Assembly (NCBI RefSeq): GCF_014651535.1
Contig: NZ_BMXB01000013.1
Span: 32,091-96,090 of the forward strand
DNA: 64,000 nucleotides
Origin: Salinimicrobium marinum
GTDB taxonomy: Bacteria; Bacteroidota; Bacteroidia; Flavobacteriales; Flavobacteriaceae
Direction of reading: 5' to 3'
Shown here: positions 1-8,757 of the stretch, piece after piece
Layout: each line of letters opens with the position of its first letter
Position numbering within the stretch: the stretch's first letter is position 1
Notes under the pieces: model-generated
Databases searched by the model: none
The model's input: the letters and a program-made list of their open reading frames with translations, nothing else
What the model was told of the DNA's origin: nothing
Program-made: the position numbers and the translations under genes

Positions 1-1012
1 GTGCATGTTGCACCAATGGTCCACCACTTGGAGCTTTGGTGTATACATTTTTCTTCTCCTCCTTCGTATGCGGAGCATGATCTGTCGCGATCACATCAAT
101 TTTATCTTCCAGAAGTCCTTTTAACAGAGCCTCCTGATCTTTTTTAGTTTTAACAGCAGGATTCCATTTTATGAAAGTCCCCTTCTTTGCATAATCCTGA
201 TCGTTAAACCAGAGGTGATGGATACATACCTCTGCCGTAATTTTCTTATCTTTTAAAGGCCTTTTGTTATCAAAAAGTTTTAATTCTTTTGCCGTAGATA
301 CATGGAAAACATGCAGTCTTGCACCTGTCTTTTTTGCCAGGGCCACAGCTTTTGAAGAAGAAATGTAGCAGGCTTCTTCACTTCTTATTTTTGGATGCAG
401 TTCAATGGGAATATCATCCCCATAACGCTCTATGCATTCTGCCAGGTTTTTTTGAATGGTTTCTTCGTCTTCACAATGAGCCGCAATTAATAATGGAGAC
501 TCCGTAAATATCCTTTCAAGCACCTTTTCATCATCCACCAGCATATTTCCTGTCGATGAACCAAGAAACAACTTTAAAGCAGCAGTAGTTTTAGGATCAA
601 TTTTTTTGATCTCCTCCAAATTGTCATTGGTACCTCCAAACATGAAGGAATAATTAGCATAGGAAGATTCTTCCGCAAGTTTAAATTTTTCTTCGAGTAA
701 TTCTATTGTGGTGGTTTGTGGCTGCGTATTGGGCATTTCGATAAAGGAAGTAATTCCTCCAGCAACTGCAGCTTTAGATCCGGTTTCTATCGTCTCCTTA
801 TGAGTAAGCCCTGGTTCTCTGAAATGCACCTGATCATCAATAAGGCCCGGCAGCACATAATTCCCCTCTGCATCAAAAATTTTTAAATCGGGTGATTTGG
901 CACTTATGCTATCGGCAATTTCAGTAATCACACCATCTTCTATAAAAATATCCCCCTCTTTTATGGTTCCTTCGTTTACTATGCGCGCATTTTTTATCAG
1001 TACCTTCTTCAT
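1..1012 (-). CDS. pyrC: Dihydroorotase, partial (C-terminus beyond window)
   Basis: This enzyme cyclises carbamoyl-aspartate to dihydroorotate in pyrimidine synthesis. About 337 N-terminal residues are visible and the gene runs off the left edge. The protein opens MKKVLIKNARIVNEG and carries PGLIDDQVHFREPGLTHKE, MPNTQP, AAHCEDEE, HVFHVSTAKE and ATDHAPHT, all dihydroorotase/amidohydrolase signatures. The usual first metal motif HxH reads QVH here; I remember this as normal for Bacteroidota class I enzymes. The ATG overlaps the stop codon of the upstream glycosyltransferase (TAATG), so the two genes are translationally coupled. Metal and substrate residues in the missing C-terminus cannot be judged. 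Confidence 0.93.
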   Translation of the reverse strand, partial: MKKVLIKNARIVNEGTIKEGDIFIEDGVITEIADSISAKSPDLKIFDAEGNYVLPGLIDDQVHFREPGLTHKETIETGSKAAVAGGITSFIEMPNTQPQTTTIELLEEKFKLAEESSYANYSFMFGGTNDNLEEIKKIDPKTTAALKLFLGSSTGNMLVDDEKVLERIFTESPLLIAAHCEDEETIQKNLAECIERYGDDIPIELHPKIRSEEACYISSSKAVALAKKTGARLHVFHVSTAKELKLFDNKRPLKDKKITAEVCIHHLWFNDQDYAKKGTFIKWNPAVKTKKDQEALLKGLLEDKIDVIATDHAPHTKEEKKNVYTKAPSGGPLVQHA

Positions 1013-1743
1013 TATATACTCATCTTATTAAACAGACTTTTAAACTTCATTTTTACCACTCCAAAAACAGCTTCCCAAATAATAGAGCCACTCATTTTAG
1101 AAGTTCCACGTGTCCTATCTGTAAAGATCACCGGCACTTCCACTATTCTCATTTTCAATAAGTAAGCCTTAAATTTCATTTCAATTTGAAAAGCATACCC
1201 AATAAACTGTATTTTATCAAGATGTATTCTTTCCAACACCTTTCTTCTATAACAAACAAAACCCGCTGTAGTATCATAAATTGGCATTGCCGTAATTAAT
1301 CTTACGTACCTTGAAGCCAACCATGACAACAAAACCCTGCTCATAGGCCAGTTTACAACATTCACACCGGTTTTATACCGGGATCCAATAGCCACATCGG
1401 CCTGCTTCTTCTTGCAGGCATTGTAGAGTCTAATAAGATCGTTGGGGTTATGAGAGAAATCGGCATCCATCTGGAAGATATATTCATATCCTCGTGGCAG
1501 TACCCACTTAAAACCGAAGATATAAGCAGTACCCAATCCCGATTTTTCCTTTCTTTCCTGTAAAAAAAGCTGATCCCCAAACTCTTTTTGCAGCAATTTT
1601 ACCGTGGTAGCAGTCCCATCAGGAGAACCGTCATCTACTACTAAAATATGAAAATTGCGTTGCAGAGAAAACACATTCCTGATTAATCGTTCAATGTTTT
1701 CATTTTCGTTGTAGGTGGGTATTATTACAATCCCATCTGGCAT
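1012..1743 (-). CDS. GT2 glycosyltransferase, polyprenol-phosphate mannose synthase-like
   Basis: This 243-residue family 2 glycosyltransferase resembles dolichol/polyprenol-phosphate mannose synthases, which load mannose onto a lipid phosphate at the inner membrane. Seen are IIPTYNENENIE at the N-terminus, VVDDGSPDGT near residue 37, and the metal-binding MDADFSHNP near residue 90. No C-terminal membrane domain is present, so it is the short soluble type. I start it at the ATG at 1743, not at the upstream in-frame ATG at 1761, because that upstream codon falls in a predicted promoter (1759-1766) and the family starts right before the IIPTYN strand. The downstream gene pyrC overlaps its stop codon. 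Confidence 0.85.
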   Translation of the reverse strand: MPDGIVIIPTYNENENIERLIRNVFSLQRNFHILVVDDGSPDGTATTVKLLQKEFGDQLFLQERKEKSGLGTAYIFGFKWVLPRGYEYIFQMDADFSHNPNDLIRLYNACKKKQADVAIGSRYKTGVNVVNWPMSRVLLSWLASRYVRLITAMPIYDTTAGFVCYRRKVLERIHLDKIQFIGYAFQIEMKFKAYLLKMRIVEVPVIFTDRTRGTSKMSGSIIWEAVFGVVKMKFKSLFNKMSI

Positions 1744-1758
1744 ACAATATCTTTTGCG

Positions 1759-1766
1759 CAAATGTA
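1759..1766 (-). promoter_or_regulatory. Promoter -7 element of glycosyltransferase-pyrC operon
   Basis: The minus strand reads TACATTTG, a match to the Bacteroidota -7 consensus TAnnTTTG, about 16 bases before the chosen ATG. No clear TTG -33 box is visible. A divergent TACCTTTG lies at 1822-1829. Confidence 0.5.
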
Positions 1767-1821
1767 ACTATTTTTAATGTCTACATTTTATTTTTAGAGG
1801 TTCTTTTCATCGTTTAAATTT

Positions 1822-1829
1822 TACCTTTG
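1822..1829 (+). promoter_or_regulatory. Promoter -7 element of DUF4271-hemD operon
   Basis: TACCTTTG matches TAnnTTTG. Transcription would start near 1833, leaving a leader of about 14 bases before the TTG start of the DUF4271 gene. It is divergent from the promoter at 1759-1766. Confidence 0.5.
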
Positions 1830-1846
1830 TAGAAAAAATACTGAGG

Positions 1847-2506
1847 TTGGAGATTATAGAAAGATTCACGGTTTCACAAGACTGGATAACCATACTGCTT
1901 ATGGCCGCCCTCCTGTTGCTTGTAGCTGCTAAATATACATTCCCTCATAGATTTGCAGACTTTGCAATGCTTTTTGCTACCAATAAATATTTACTATTGC
2001 AGGGCAAAGAATCTAAAATTTTCCATCCTTTTAATGTGCTGCTTTTTGCAGTAAACGTGATCTCGATTTCATTATTCATTTATATATTCTATAAAACATT
2101 TGTAACTAGCGAAATTCCACGGCCAAAAATTCTTTTCATAAGAATTGCTACCGCTTACGGAGCCTTTGTGCTTTTAAAATTCTCTTTTGAAAAGATCCTG
2201 GCTAATATTATTTCCTTTGATAAGGAGATTAACTATTATTTGTTCTACAAACTCAGTTACCGCAATTTCATTACTTTAGTCCTGCTTCCGGTGAATATAC
2301 TATTCATTTATGTGTGGGAGCCCGGTGCCTTAGCGATTTATATCTGCCTCGGAATCATTTTACTCATCAACATCATTACCCTATTCGGAATATTTCGAAA
2401 AAATCAGCAGCAGATAATGAAGCATTCGTTTTATTTTATTTTGTATCTTTGCGCTCTCGAAATTGGACCGTATTATATTTTGTATAAGCTAATTACAAAT
2501 AGGTAA
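1847..2506 (+). CDS. DUF4271 family membrane protein
   Basis: This 219-residue protein is strongly hydrophobic with about six predicted membrane segments, starting with residues 14-27 and 60-85. I recognise it as the DUF4271 family, known mainly from Bacteroidota and of unknown function. The start is a TTG: the predicted promoter lies just upstream, no ATG sits between, and the residues MEIIERFTVSQDW form the short cytoplasmic lead usual before the first helix. It is followed after 21 bases by hemD, a pairing I remember as conserved in Flavobacteriia, but a role in haem synthesis is not shown. Confidence 0.8.
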   Translation: MEIIERFTVSQDWITILLMAALLLLVAAKYTFPHRFADFAMLFATNKYLLLQGKESKIFHPFNVLLFAVNVISISLFIYIFYKTFVTSEIPRPKILFIRIATAYGAFVLLKFSFEKILANIISFDKEINYYLFYKLSYRNFITLVLLPVNILFIYVWEPGALAIYICLGIILLINIITLFGIFRKNQQQIMKHSFYFILYLCALEIGPYYILYKLITNR

Positions 2507-2527
2507 GGTTGTAAAAAGAAAACGTTT

Positions 2528-3280
2528 ATGAAAGTGAAGACAATTTTGGTTTCTCAGCCAGAACCTAAGGTTGAAAATTCCCCCTATTTTGAACTTGAGG
2601 AAAAACAAAAAGTTAAAATCGATTTTATACCTTTTATTCACGTAGAAGGGGTTTCATCCAAAGATGTGAGACAACAAAAAATTGACCTTGCCAATTACAC
2701 TGCCATTATTTTAACCAGCAGAAATTCTGTTGATCATTTCTTCAGAATAGCTGAAGAAATGCGTTTTAAAGTACCCGATACTTTAAAATATTTTTGCCAA
2801 AGTGAAGCCGTAGCATACTATCTTCAAAAATACGTTGTGTACAGAAAACGTAAGATCTACGTTGGAAAACGTAATTTTGCTGAGCTTTCTCCACTTATAA
2901 AAAAGTACAAAAACGAAAAATTCCTACTCCCTTCTTCAGATATGCTGAAGCCAGATGTTCCAAAGACATTGAATAAACTGGGAGTGGACTGGAAGAAGGC
3001 AACATTCTATCGAACTGTAGTAAGTGATCTTTCACATTTGAGAGAAGTATTTTATGATGTTTTGGTATTTTTTAGCCCCAGCGGAATCAAATCACTGTTT
3101 GAAAACTTCCCGGATTTTGAACAAAAGAACACACGGATTGCTGTTTTCGGGAACACCACGGTAAAAGCTGCTAAAGAACACGGATTAACCGTGAACATCC
3201 AGGCACCTACACCCGAGACTCCTTCCATGACTATGGCTCTTGAAAAGTACATTAAGGAAATGAACAAAAAACATCCTTAA
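2528..3280 (+). CDS. hemD: Uroporphyrinogen-III synthase
   Basis: HemD closes and inverts ring D of hydroxymethylbilane to make uroporphyrinogen III in haem synthesis. The 250-residue length and the pattern fit: N-terminal TILVSQPEPK, the ILTSRNSVDHFF stretch (ILTSxNAV-like) near residue 62, LLPSSDMLKPDVP near residue 137, and FFSPSGIKSLFENFP near residue 180, the usual SPS loop. HemD sequences diverge strongly, so the call rests on these motifs and on domain layout. It follows DUF4271 and ends at a strong terminator shared with the convergent pckA. Confidence 0.88.
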   Translation: MKVKTILVSQPEPKVENSPYFELEEKQKVKIDFIPFIHVEGVSSKDVRQQKIDLANYTAIILTSRNSVDHFFRIAEEMRFKVPDTLKYFCQSEAVAYYLQKYVVYRKRKIYVGKRNFAELSPLIKKYKNEKFLLPSSDMLKPDVPKTLNKLGVDWKKATFYRTVVSDLSHLREVFYDVLVFFSPSGIKSLFENFPDFEQKNTRIAVFGNTTVKAAKEHGLTVNIQAPTPETPSMTMALEKYIKEMNKKHP

Positions 3281-3298
3281 TTCCGAAAGTATATAAAA

Positions 3299-3328
3299 CA
3301 AAAAATCCCGCGATTGCGGGATTTTTTG
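3299..3328. terminator. Bidirectional terminator between hemD and pckA
   Basis: A 13-bp perfect inverted repeat (3299-3311 and 3316-3328) with a 4-base loop has A and T runs in its outer arms, so it should work for both convergent genes. Confidence 0.9.
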
Positions 3329-3350
3329 TTTTAATTCGTAGCCTTAAGGT

Positions 3351-4949
3351 TTAGATTTTTGGTCCTCCGGACAGAATTTCTTCATTAGCCATTTTTTCAT
3401 ACTTTCTGAAGTTGTCATTAAAGGATTTTGCCAGGGTATGGGCTTTCTTATCATATGCTTTCCTGTCTTGCCAGGTCGACCTGGGATTAAGCACTTCGGA
3501 AGGTACGTTTTTACATTCGGTTGGCATAGCAAGTCCAAAAACCGGATGCTGCTCAAAAGACACCTCTTCAAGATCCCCTCTTAAAGCAGAATTGATCATA
3601 GCCCGGGTGTATTTTAATTTCATTCTTGAGCCTACCCCGTATGGACCACCTGTCCAGCCAGTATTTACCAGCCACACATTTACATTACTTTCTTTCATTT
3701 TCTCACTAAGCATTTCGGCATACCTGGTAGGATGCAAAGGCATGAAAGGCGCTCCAAAACAAGCTGAAAAACTTGGAACCGGCTCATCAATTCCGGCTTC
3801 TGTTCCGGCTACTTTGGCTGTATAACCACTTATAAAATGATAAGCTGCCTGGCCCGGAGTAAGTTTACTTATTGGAGGCAAAACGCCGAAAGCATCTGCG
3901 GTAAGGAAAAAGATATTCTTTGGATTTTCCCCAACAGAAGGGTTTCTAATATTATCAATATGATGAATGGGATAGCTTACCCGTGTATTTGGTGTAATAG
4001 AAGTATCTCCAAAATCCACATCTCCTTTTTCATCAAGAATTACATTTTCGAGGATAGCGCCGGGTCTTATAGCCCGGTATATATCCGGCTCATTTTCTTC
4101 TGTAAGGTTTATAACTTTGGCGTAGCAGCCACCTTCAAAGTTGAAGACTTTGTTTTCCCTGGTCCATCCATGCTCATCATCCCCAATTAATTTACGGCTT
4201 GGATCTGCAGAAAGAGTGGTTTTACCAGTACCCGATAATCCGAAGAAAATTGCCGTGTCATCATCATCTCCAACGTTTGCGGAACAATGCATGGGTAAGG
4301 TATCTTTTTGGGTTGGAAGAATGAAATTAAGGGCAGAAAAGATCCCCTTTTTAATCTCTCCCGTATAACCCGTTCCACCAATCAGCGCTATTTTTTTCTT
4401 GAAATTGAGAATAGCGAAATTATGTTGCCGGGTCCCGTCTACTTCCGGGTCTGCTTCAAATCCGGGTGCATTGACCACAAGCCATTCTTCTTTAAATGTT
4501 TCCAGTTCTTCCTTTTCCGGACGCAAAAACATATTGTAGGCGAACATATTGGACCATGGATATTCATTGATCACTCGTATGTTCATTCTGTATTTCTCAT
4601 CTGCTCCTGCAAAAGAATCCCTTACGTATATTTCTTTTTCAGAAAGATAATCGGTTACTTTCTCATAGAGAGCATCAAATTTCCCTGCGTCAAAAGGAAT
4701 GTTGATGTCACTCCACCAAACATCATCCTGAGTAATTTCATCTTTCACAATGAATCTGTCTTTCGGGCTACGGCCGGTGAATTCACCTGTATTAACAGCC
4801 AAAGCTCCCGACTTGGTTTCTACTCCCTGCCCCTTTTCTATCGTAGCTTCCTGAAGTTCTTCAGGAGACAATTGATAATGAGCCGTGGCATTCCTAATTC
4901 CATACTTTTCTAGCGCAATCGTTTTCGTAATTTGTGTGTTTGCCAACAT
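3351..4949 (-). CDS. pckA: Phosphoenolpyruvate carboxykinase (ATP)
   Basis: PckA converts oxaloacetate and ATP to phosphoenolpyruvate, CO2 and ADP, the first step of gluconeogenesis, in the cytosol. The 532-residue length is normal for the ATP type. Seen are the P-loop in FFGLSGTGKTTLSAD near residue 238, the metal-site DDEHGWT just after it, the substrate-binding FTGRSPKDRF near residue 53, and NTGWTGGPYGVG near residue 430. The start at MLANTQITKTIALEKYGI suits the family N-terminus. It is monocistronic: a predicted -7 element lies at 4983-4990 and the terminator is shared with hemD. Confidence 0.97.
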   Translation of the reverse strand: MLANTQITKTIALEKYGIRNATAHYQLSPEELQEATIEKGQGVETKSGALAVNTGEFTGRSPKDRFIVKDEITQDDVWWSDINIPFDAGKFDALYEKVTDYLSEKEIYVRDSFAGADEKYRMNIRVINEYPWSNMFAYNMFLRPEKEELETFKEEWLVVNAPGFEADPEVDGTRQHNFAILNFKKKIALIGGTGYTGEIKKGIFSALNFILPTQKDTLPMHCSANVGDDDDTAIFFGLSGTGKTTLSADPSRKLIGDDEHGWTRENKVFNFEGGCYAKVINLTEENEPDIYRAIRPGAILENVILDEKGDVDFGDTSITPNTRVSYPIHHIDNIRNPSVGENPKNIFFLTADAFGVLPPISKLTPGQAAYHFISGYTAKVAGTEAGIDEPVPSFSACFGAPFMPLHPTRYAEMLSEKMKESNVNVWLVNTGWTGGPYGVGSRMKLKYTRAMINSALRGDLEEVSFEQHPVFGLAMPTECKNVPSEVLNPRSTWQDRKAYDKKAHTLAKSFNDNFRKYEKMANEEILSGGPKI

Positions 4950-4982
4950 AAAATATAAGGTTGTGTGTTTATATTACGTCAA

Positions 4983-4990
4983 CAAATGTA
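4983..4990 (-). promoter_or_regulatory. Promoter -7 element of pckA
   Basis: The minus strand reads TACATTTG (TAnnTTTG consensus), 34 bases before the pckA ATG. A TTG lies upstream at 5018-5020, but its 27-base spacing is longer than expected. Confidence 0.4.
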
Positions 4991-5027
4991 GAAAACTCCG
5001 AATGATAATAGGAGATGCAAGGTTGTT

Positions 5028-5417
5028 TTATTTCTTTTTTAACTTAAAAAAAGAAACCAGTAACACTATCCAGGCAGCAATCATTAAAGTCCCTCCCAAA
5101 GGTGTGATTAAAGCAATTACAGTGAAATCAAATGAAGTGAGGGAATTTGTTGCCAAAAGAAATATGGAACCGGAAAAAAGTATGACCCCAAAAAGTGTTA
5201 AATAAAAACAAATTTTTTTTACTCTTTCTGAAATGCCGTTGACAATCCCCAGGAATAATAAAAATAAACCGCTGTACATCTGATACTTAACTCCGGTCTC
5301 AAAAGTGATCCTTTGGTCGGGGGTGAGGTGAGGCTTTAACCCATGTGCAGCAAAAGCTCCTAAAATTATAGCGATAAGTCCGAAAATAACGCCGGTGATC
5401 AAAACCTCCTTCTTCAT
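5028..5417 (-). CDS. DUF423 family membrane protein
   Basis: This 129-residue protein has four predicted membrane helices. It matches the DUF423 (YgdD-like) family: the GAFAAHGLKPHLTPDQ segment near residue 22 and the FETGVKYQMYSGLFLL segment near residue 39 are its usual signature, and GSIFLLA and PLGGTLMIAAW follow. The family is widespread in bacteria and its function is not known. It stands alone between pckA and a divergent gene. Its own ATG directly precedes a helix, so no signal peptide is expected. Confidence 0.88.
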   Translation of the reverse strand: MKKEVLITGVIFGLIAIILGAFAAHGLKPHLTPDQRITFETGVKYQMYSGLFLLFLGIVNGISERVKKICFYLTLFGVILFSGSIFLLATNSLTSFDFTVIALITPLGGTLMIAAWIVLLVSFFKLKKK

Positions 5418-5497
5418 GGTTTATTTTTTAAGATGAGAACAATTAAGTACATTCGTTAAAACGAATTTCTCTACAAAATTAAAACAAGTTATTGCTT

Positions 5498-6871
5498 ATG
5501 CGAAATATTCTTATCGTTGGTGCAGGAAAATCTACCGGAGTTCTCATTAATTACCTTCTGAAAAAAGCAGAATCTGAAAACTTATTTATTACCATTGGAG
5601 ACCTCATCAGGGAAAATGCAGAAAAAGTAGCCGGAAATCATTCTCATTCAAAAGCAATTTATTTAGATATATTCAAACAGGAAGAGAGAGAGCATGCGGT
5701 AAAGTCAGCAGATCTTGTTATCTCCATGCTTCCGGCGCGATTTCATATTGAAGTTGCCAAAGATTGTTTGAGGTTTGGAAAAAATATGGTGACGGCCTCC
5801 TACATAAGTGAGGAAATGGCTATGCTGGATGAGGAAGTGAAGGAGAAAGGACTTGTCTTTATGAATGAGATTGGCGTGGATCCCGGAATTGATCACATGA
5901 GTGCCATGCATGTTATTGACCGCATAAGGGACAACGGCGGAAAATTACTACTTTTTGAATCTTTTACCGGCGGACTTGTTGCTCCGGAAAGTGATACCAA
6001 CCTATGGAACTACAAATTCACCTGGAACCCAAGGAATGTTGTGGTGGCCGGCCAGGGCGGTGTAGCTAAATTTCTTCAGGAAGGGAAATTCAAGTATATT
6101 CCGTACAACAGATTATTCCGAAGAACAGAATTTTTAGAAATTCCCGATTACGGAAAATTTGAAGTTTATGCTAACCGGAATTCCCTCAAGTACAAAAGCA
6201 TTTATCAGCTTGAGGATGTTTTAACCCTATACCGCGGAACCATCAGACGGGTAGGTTTCAGTAAAGCCTGGAATATGTTTGTACAATTAGGAATGACCGA
6301 TGATAGTTATACCATGGAAAATTCCGCAGAAATGAGTTACAGGGATTTTGTTAATTCCTTCCTCCCCTATTCCCCAACAGATTCTGTAGAATTGAAATTC
6401 CGTCATAACCTGAAAATTGATCAGGATGATATTATGTGGGAAAAACTACTGGAACTTGATCTTTTTAACGACCATAAGAAAGTGGAATTGGAAAATGCAA
6501 CTCCTGCACAAATCCTTCAGAAGATATTAATGGAAAAATGGACACTGGCAGAAGACGATAAAGACATGATCGTGATGTATCATAAATTCGGCTATGAAAT
6601 GAACGGGGAAAGGAAGCAGATTGATGCAACTATGGTGAATATAGGTAAAAATCAAAACGAAACAGCCATGGCCAGAACGGTAGGGCTTCCTGTAGGAATT
6701 GCTGCTTTAAAGATCCTTAATGGCACCATTTCTACACCAGGGGTTCAGCTTCCCATAAATAAGGAAGTTTATGGTCCAATCCTCAAAGAGCTTGAAGAAA
6801 ACGGAATCCATTTTAGGGAAGAGGAGAAAGAATATCTAGGCTATAATCCTTTTGGAGTGGTTGGTAATTAG
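5498..6871 (+). CDS. Saccharopine dehydrogenase family protein
   Basis: This 457-residue protein begins with a Rossmann strand-loop, RNILIVGAGKSTG, continues with SADLVISMLPARFH near residue 70 and NEIGVDPGIDHM near residue 125, and has the saccharopine dehydrogenase C-terminal catalytic region (FTGGLVAPESDTNLWNYKF). Homologs act in lysine breakdown or as lysine 6-dehydrogenase-type enzymes; which reaction applies is not decided by sequence. I start at the ATG at 5498, not at the TTG two codons earlier. It is transcribed alone, and no lysine-ketoglutarate reductase domain is fused to it. Confidence 0.85.
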   Translation: MRNILIVGAGKSTGVLINYLLKKAESENLFITIGDLIRENAEKVAGNHSHSKAIYLDIFKQEEREHAVKSADLVISMLPARFHIEVAKDCLRFGKNMVTASYISEEMAMLDEEVKEKGLVFMNEIGVDPGIDHMSAMHVIDRIRDNGGKLLLFESFTGGLVAPESDTNLWNYKFTWNPRNVVVAGQGGVAKFLQEGKFKYIPYNRLFRRTEFLEIPDYGKFEVYANRNSLKYKSIYQLEDVLTLYRGTIRRVGFSKAWNMFVQLGMTDDSYTMENSAEMSYRDFVNSFLPYSPTDSVELKFRHNLKIDQDDIMWEKLLELDLFNDHKKVELENATPAQILQKILMEKWTLAEDDKDMIVMYHKFGYEMNGERKQIDATMVNIGKNQNETAMARTVGLPVGIAALKILNGTISTPGVQLPINKEVYGPILKELEENGIHFREEEKEYLGYNPFGVVGN

Positions 6872-6954
6872 TGTCCGCCATACTTCAGAAAAGAATTAAA
6901 CTTTTTTATAGTTTCAGAAAAATTTGATTTGCAGCACAACATTATGAATTTTTC

Positions 6955-6985
6955 TTTGGAATAAGTCTAAATAAGATTATTTTTG
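6955..6985 (+). promoter_or_regulatory. Promoter with overlapping 14-bp palindrome
   Basis: TTG at 6956-6958 and TATTTTTG at 6978-6985 are 19 bases apart, an ideal Bacteroidota TTG-N19-TAnnTTTG promoter. A perfect palindrome, AAATAA-GA-TTATTT (6969-6982), overlaps the -7 element and would be a natural repressor site. Transcription should begin within a few bases of the ATG at 6994, so the mRNA is nearly leaderless. Ferritin lies downstream, so iron or redox control is a reasonable guess but not shown. Confidence 0.65.
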
Positions 6986-6993
6986 CCCTGTAA

Positions 6994-7311
6994 ATGAACC
7001 TACTCTATAAATCATATTACTATTCCTCGTACCAGTGTGACAACAAGAGGTGCTTCTTTGTTGACTTCGGGGACAAGCCTGTAAAGCTGAGTTTTTGTCA
7101 GCTATTAGCGCTTCGGCAAAAGGTGAATTCCATCGATTTGAATGCTCACTTTGACAGCAACTCGAATTCTCACGGAATAGAGATCCTTACCTTGTGCAAC
7201 AGGGAACATATCTTAATTTTAGACACACTCCAGGTAATTGATCTCAAGCAGCTTATCAAATCTACTTTTGGAATGCTGGAGTTACATGCTCTGGTCGCGC
7301 AGACTATCTAA
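6994..7311 (+). CDS. Small unknown protein, possibly DUF6686-like
   Basis: This 105-residue cytosolic protein has no signal peptide or membrane segment. Its N-terminal part has SYQCDNKRCFFVDFGDK followed by KLSFCQLLALRQKVNSID, which reminds me of a small Bacteroidota family (DUF6686) with a degenerate zinc-ribbon-like start; only C-x4-C is present here. Its promoter overlaps a palindrome (6969-6982). Ferritin follows 90 bases downstream with no terminator between, so the two may be co-transcribed, which would hint at an iron-linked role. Family assignment is from memory and uncertain; function is unknown. Confidence 0.7.
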   Translation: MNLLYKSYYYSSYQCDNKRCFFVDFGDKPVKLSFCQLLALRQKVNSIDLNAHFDSNSNSHGIEILTLCNREHILILDTLQVIDLKQLIKSTFGMLELHALVAQTI

Positions 7312-7401
7312 AACCGTTACTCAGGATTAGACTGCTTCTAAATTGGACTCTCCGGAAGGATAAGACCCTATTTTTCATTACTTTTAAACAAAAGTAGCAT
7401 T

Positions 7402-7914
7402 ATGAAAGATCTAGTAAGACAAAAAATAAGTATTAATGTAGATATCATGGATCTGTTAAATCAGCAGATCAAAAAAGAAGCGCATTCCTCATCGGCCTAT
7501 CTAGCTATGGCTTCCTGGTGCGACCAGAATGGTCTTAATTACAGCGCCGAATTTTTCTACAAACAATCTGAAGAAGAACGCGAGCACATGCTTAAGATCT
7601 TCAAATTTATCAACGACAATGGTGGTACGGCCTATTCTCCGGAAGTAAAAAGTGTGATGCACGAATTTAATTCCCTTCAGGAGATCTTTGAAGCGGCTTT
7701 GGATCAGGAAATTGAAATTACCAAATCCATCCATAGTATTGTGTTCAAAGCCAGAAAGGTTCAGGACCTTTCTTCGGAATACTTCCTGCAATGGTTCATC
7801 AATGAACAAATGGAAGAAGAACAGAAAATGCGTAGGGTTCTTGAGCTTTTTGATCTAATGGGGACCGATGGCATTGCATTGAAATTGATAGATGAGAGAG
7901 TAAAGGATATTTAA
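7402..7914 (+). CDS. ftnA: Bacterial non-haem ferritin
   Basis: Ferritin oxidises Fe(II) and stores it as a mineral inside a 24-subunit shell in the cytosol. The 170-residue length fits bacterial FtnA. Ferroxidase-site residues are visible as E in QIKKEAHSS (helix A), ExxH in EEEREHMLK (helix B), and E/Q positions in ALDQEIEITKS and WFINEQMEEEQ (helices C and D). No haem-binding methionine is obvious, so it is ferritin and not bacterioferritin. It lies downstream of a small unknown gene with a palindromic operator-like site and ends at a strong terminator. Confidence 0.95.
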   Translation: MKDLVRQKISINVDIMDLLNQQIKKEAHSSSAYLAMASWCDQNGLNYSAEFFYKQSEEEREHMLKIFKFINDNGGTAYSPEVKSVMHEFNSLQEIFEAALDQEIEITKSIHSIVFKARKVQDLSSEYFLQWFINEQMEEEQKMRRVLELFDLMGTDGIALKLIDERVKDI

Positions 7915-7937
7915 GATCATCCTTATTACAAAAATAA

Positions 7938-7960
7938 AAAGGACGCCGGTGGCGTCCTTT
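7938..7960. terminator. Bidirectional terminator between ftnA and zinc peptidase
   Basis: A 10-bp perfect stem (7938-7947 and 7951-7960) closes a 3-base loop and is flanked by A-rich and T-rich sequence. It serves the convergent ferritin and peptidase genes. Confidence 0.9.
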
Positions 7961-7983
7961 TGTATTATAATAAAGAATGAGAA

Positions 7984-8676
7984 TTAATCTCGCCCCAGAT
8001 AAATACTAATAAAGTAAAGTAAGGTTGCCAGTGAACCCACGGCAGCAACTACATAGGTACGGGCAGCCCATTTAAGGGAATCTTCCGCAGCTGCATGTTC
8101 CTGTGAATTCAGCATGTTTCCAGTCTCCAGCCACACCAACGCACGTTTACTTGCATCGTACTCTACCGGAAGGGTTACAAAGCTAAAAAGCGTTCCCATT
8201 CCATAAAGGATGATTCCTACCAATAATACAGTTTGCCCAATTCCAACAGAAACCATGGTCATTAATATTAATCCTCCCATGATCGCCCATTGTGAAAAAC
8301 GTGAAGCTACACTAACCACAGGAACTAACTGACTACGCATTTGTAACCAGCTGTAAGCATTTGCATGCTGAATGGCATGTCCACATTCATGTGCCGCTAC
8401 TGCAGCCGCAGCAGCGTTCCTTTGTGTATATACAGACTCACTTAAATTTACTGTTTTCTTGGCGGGATTATAATGATCTGTAAGCATCCCAGGAGTGGAA
8501 ATAACCTTTACATCATTAATTCCGTTGTCACGTAGCATCTTTTCTGCGATTTCTTTACCGCTCATCCCGTTTTGAAGATGCACCTTAGAGTAATGTTTAA
8601 ATTTACTCTTTAGTTTATTGCTCACATAGAGGCTCACTACAAAAATAAGCCCGGCAATAATATAATATCCCATCAT
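7984..8676 (-). CDS. Membrane zinc metallopeptidase, YugP type
   Basis: This 230-residue protein belongs to the zinc peptidase 2 (YugP/COG2738) family. It has an N-terminal membrane helix (residues 4-20), the zinc-binding motif AAHECGHAIQHA near residue 95, and three further helices, about 120-145, 146-168 and 205-225. The family is thought to be an inner-membrane protease, but substrates are not known. The stretch SVYTQRNAAAAAVAAHE before the motif is typical. It is transcribed alone, convergent with ferritin. Confidence 0.9.
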   Translation of the reverse strand: MMGYYIIAGLIFVVSLYVSNKLKSKFKHYSKVHLQNGMSGKEIAEKMLRDNGINDVKVISTPGMLTDHYNPAKKTVNLSESVYTQRNAAAAAVAAHECGHAIQHANAYSWLQMRSQLVPVVSVASRFSQWAIMGGLILMTMVSVGIGQTVLLVGIILYGMGTLFSFVTLPVEYDASKRALVWLETGNMLNSQEHAAAEDSLKWAARTYVVAAVGSLATLLYFISIYLGRD

Positions 8677-8757
8677 AATTTTTAAAGATTTAGTTACAAA
8701 TGTATAAACAAAAATCCAGCCAAATTAATGAAATATGACATCCCGGTAATAAGATAT

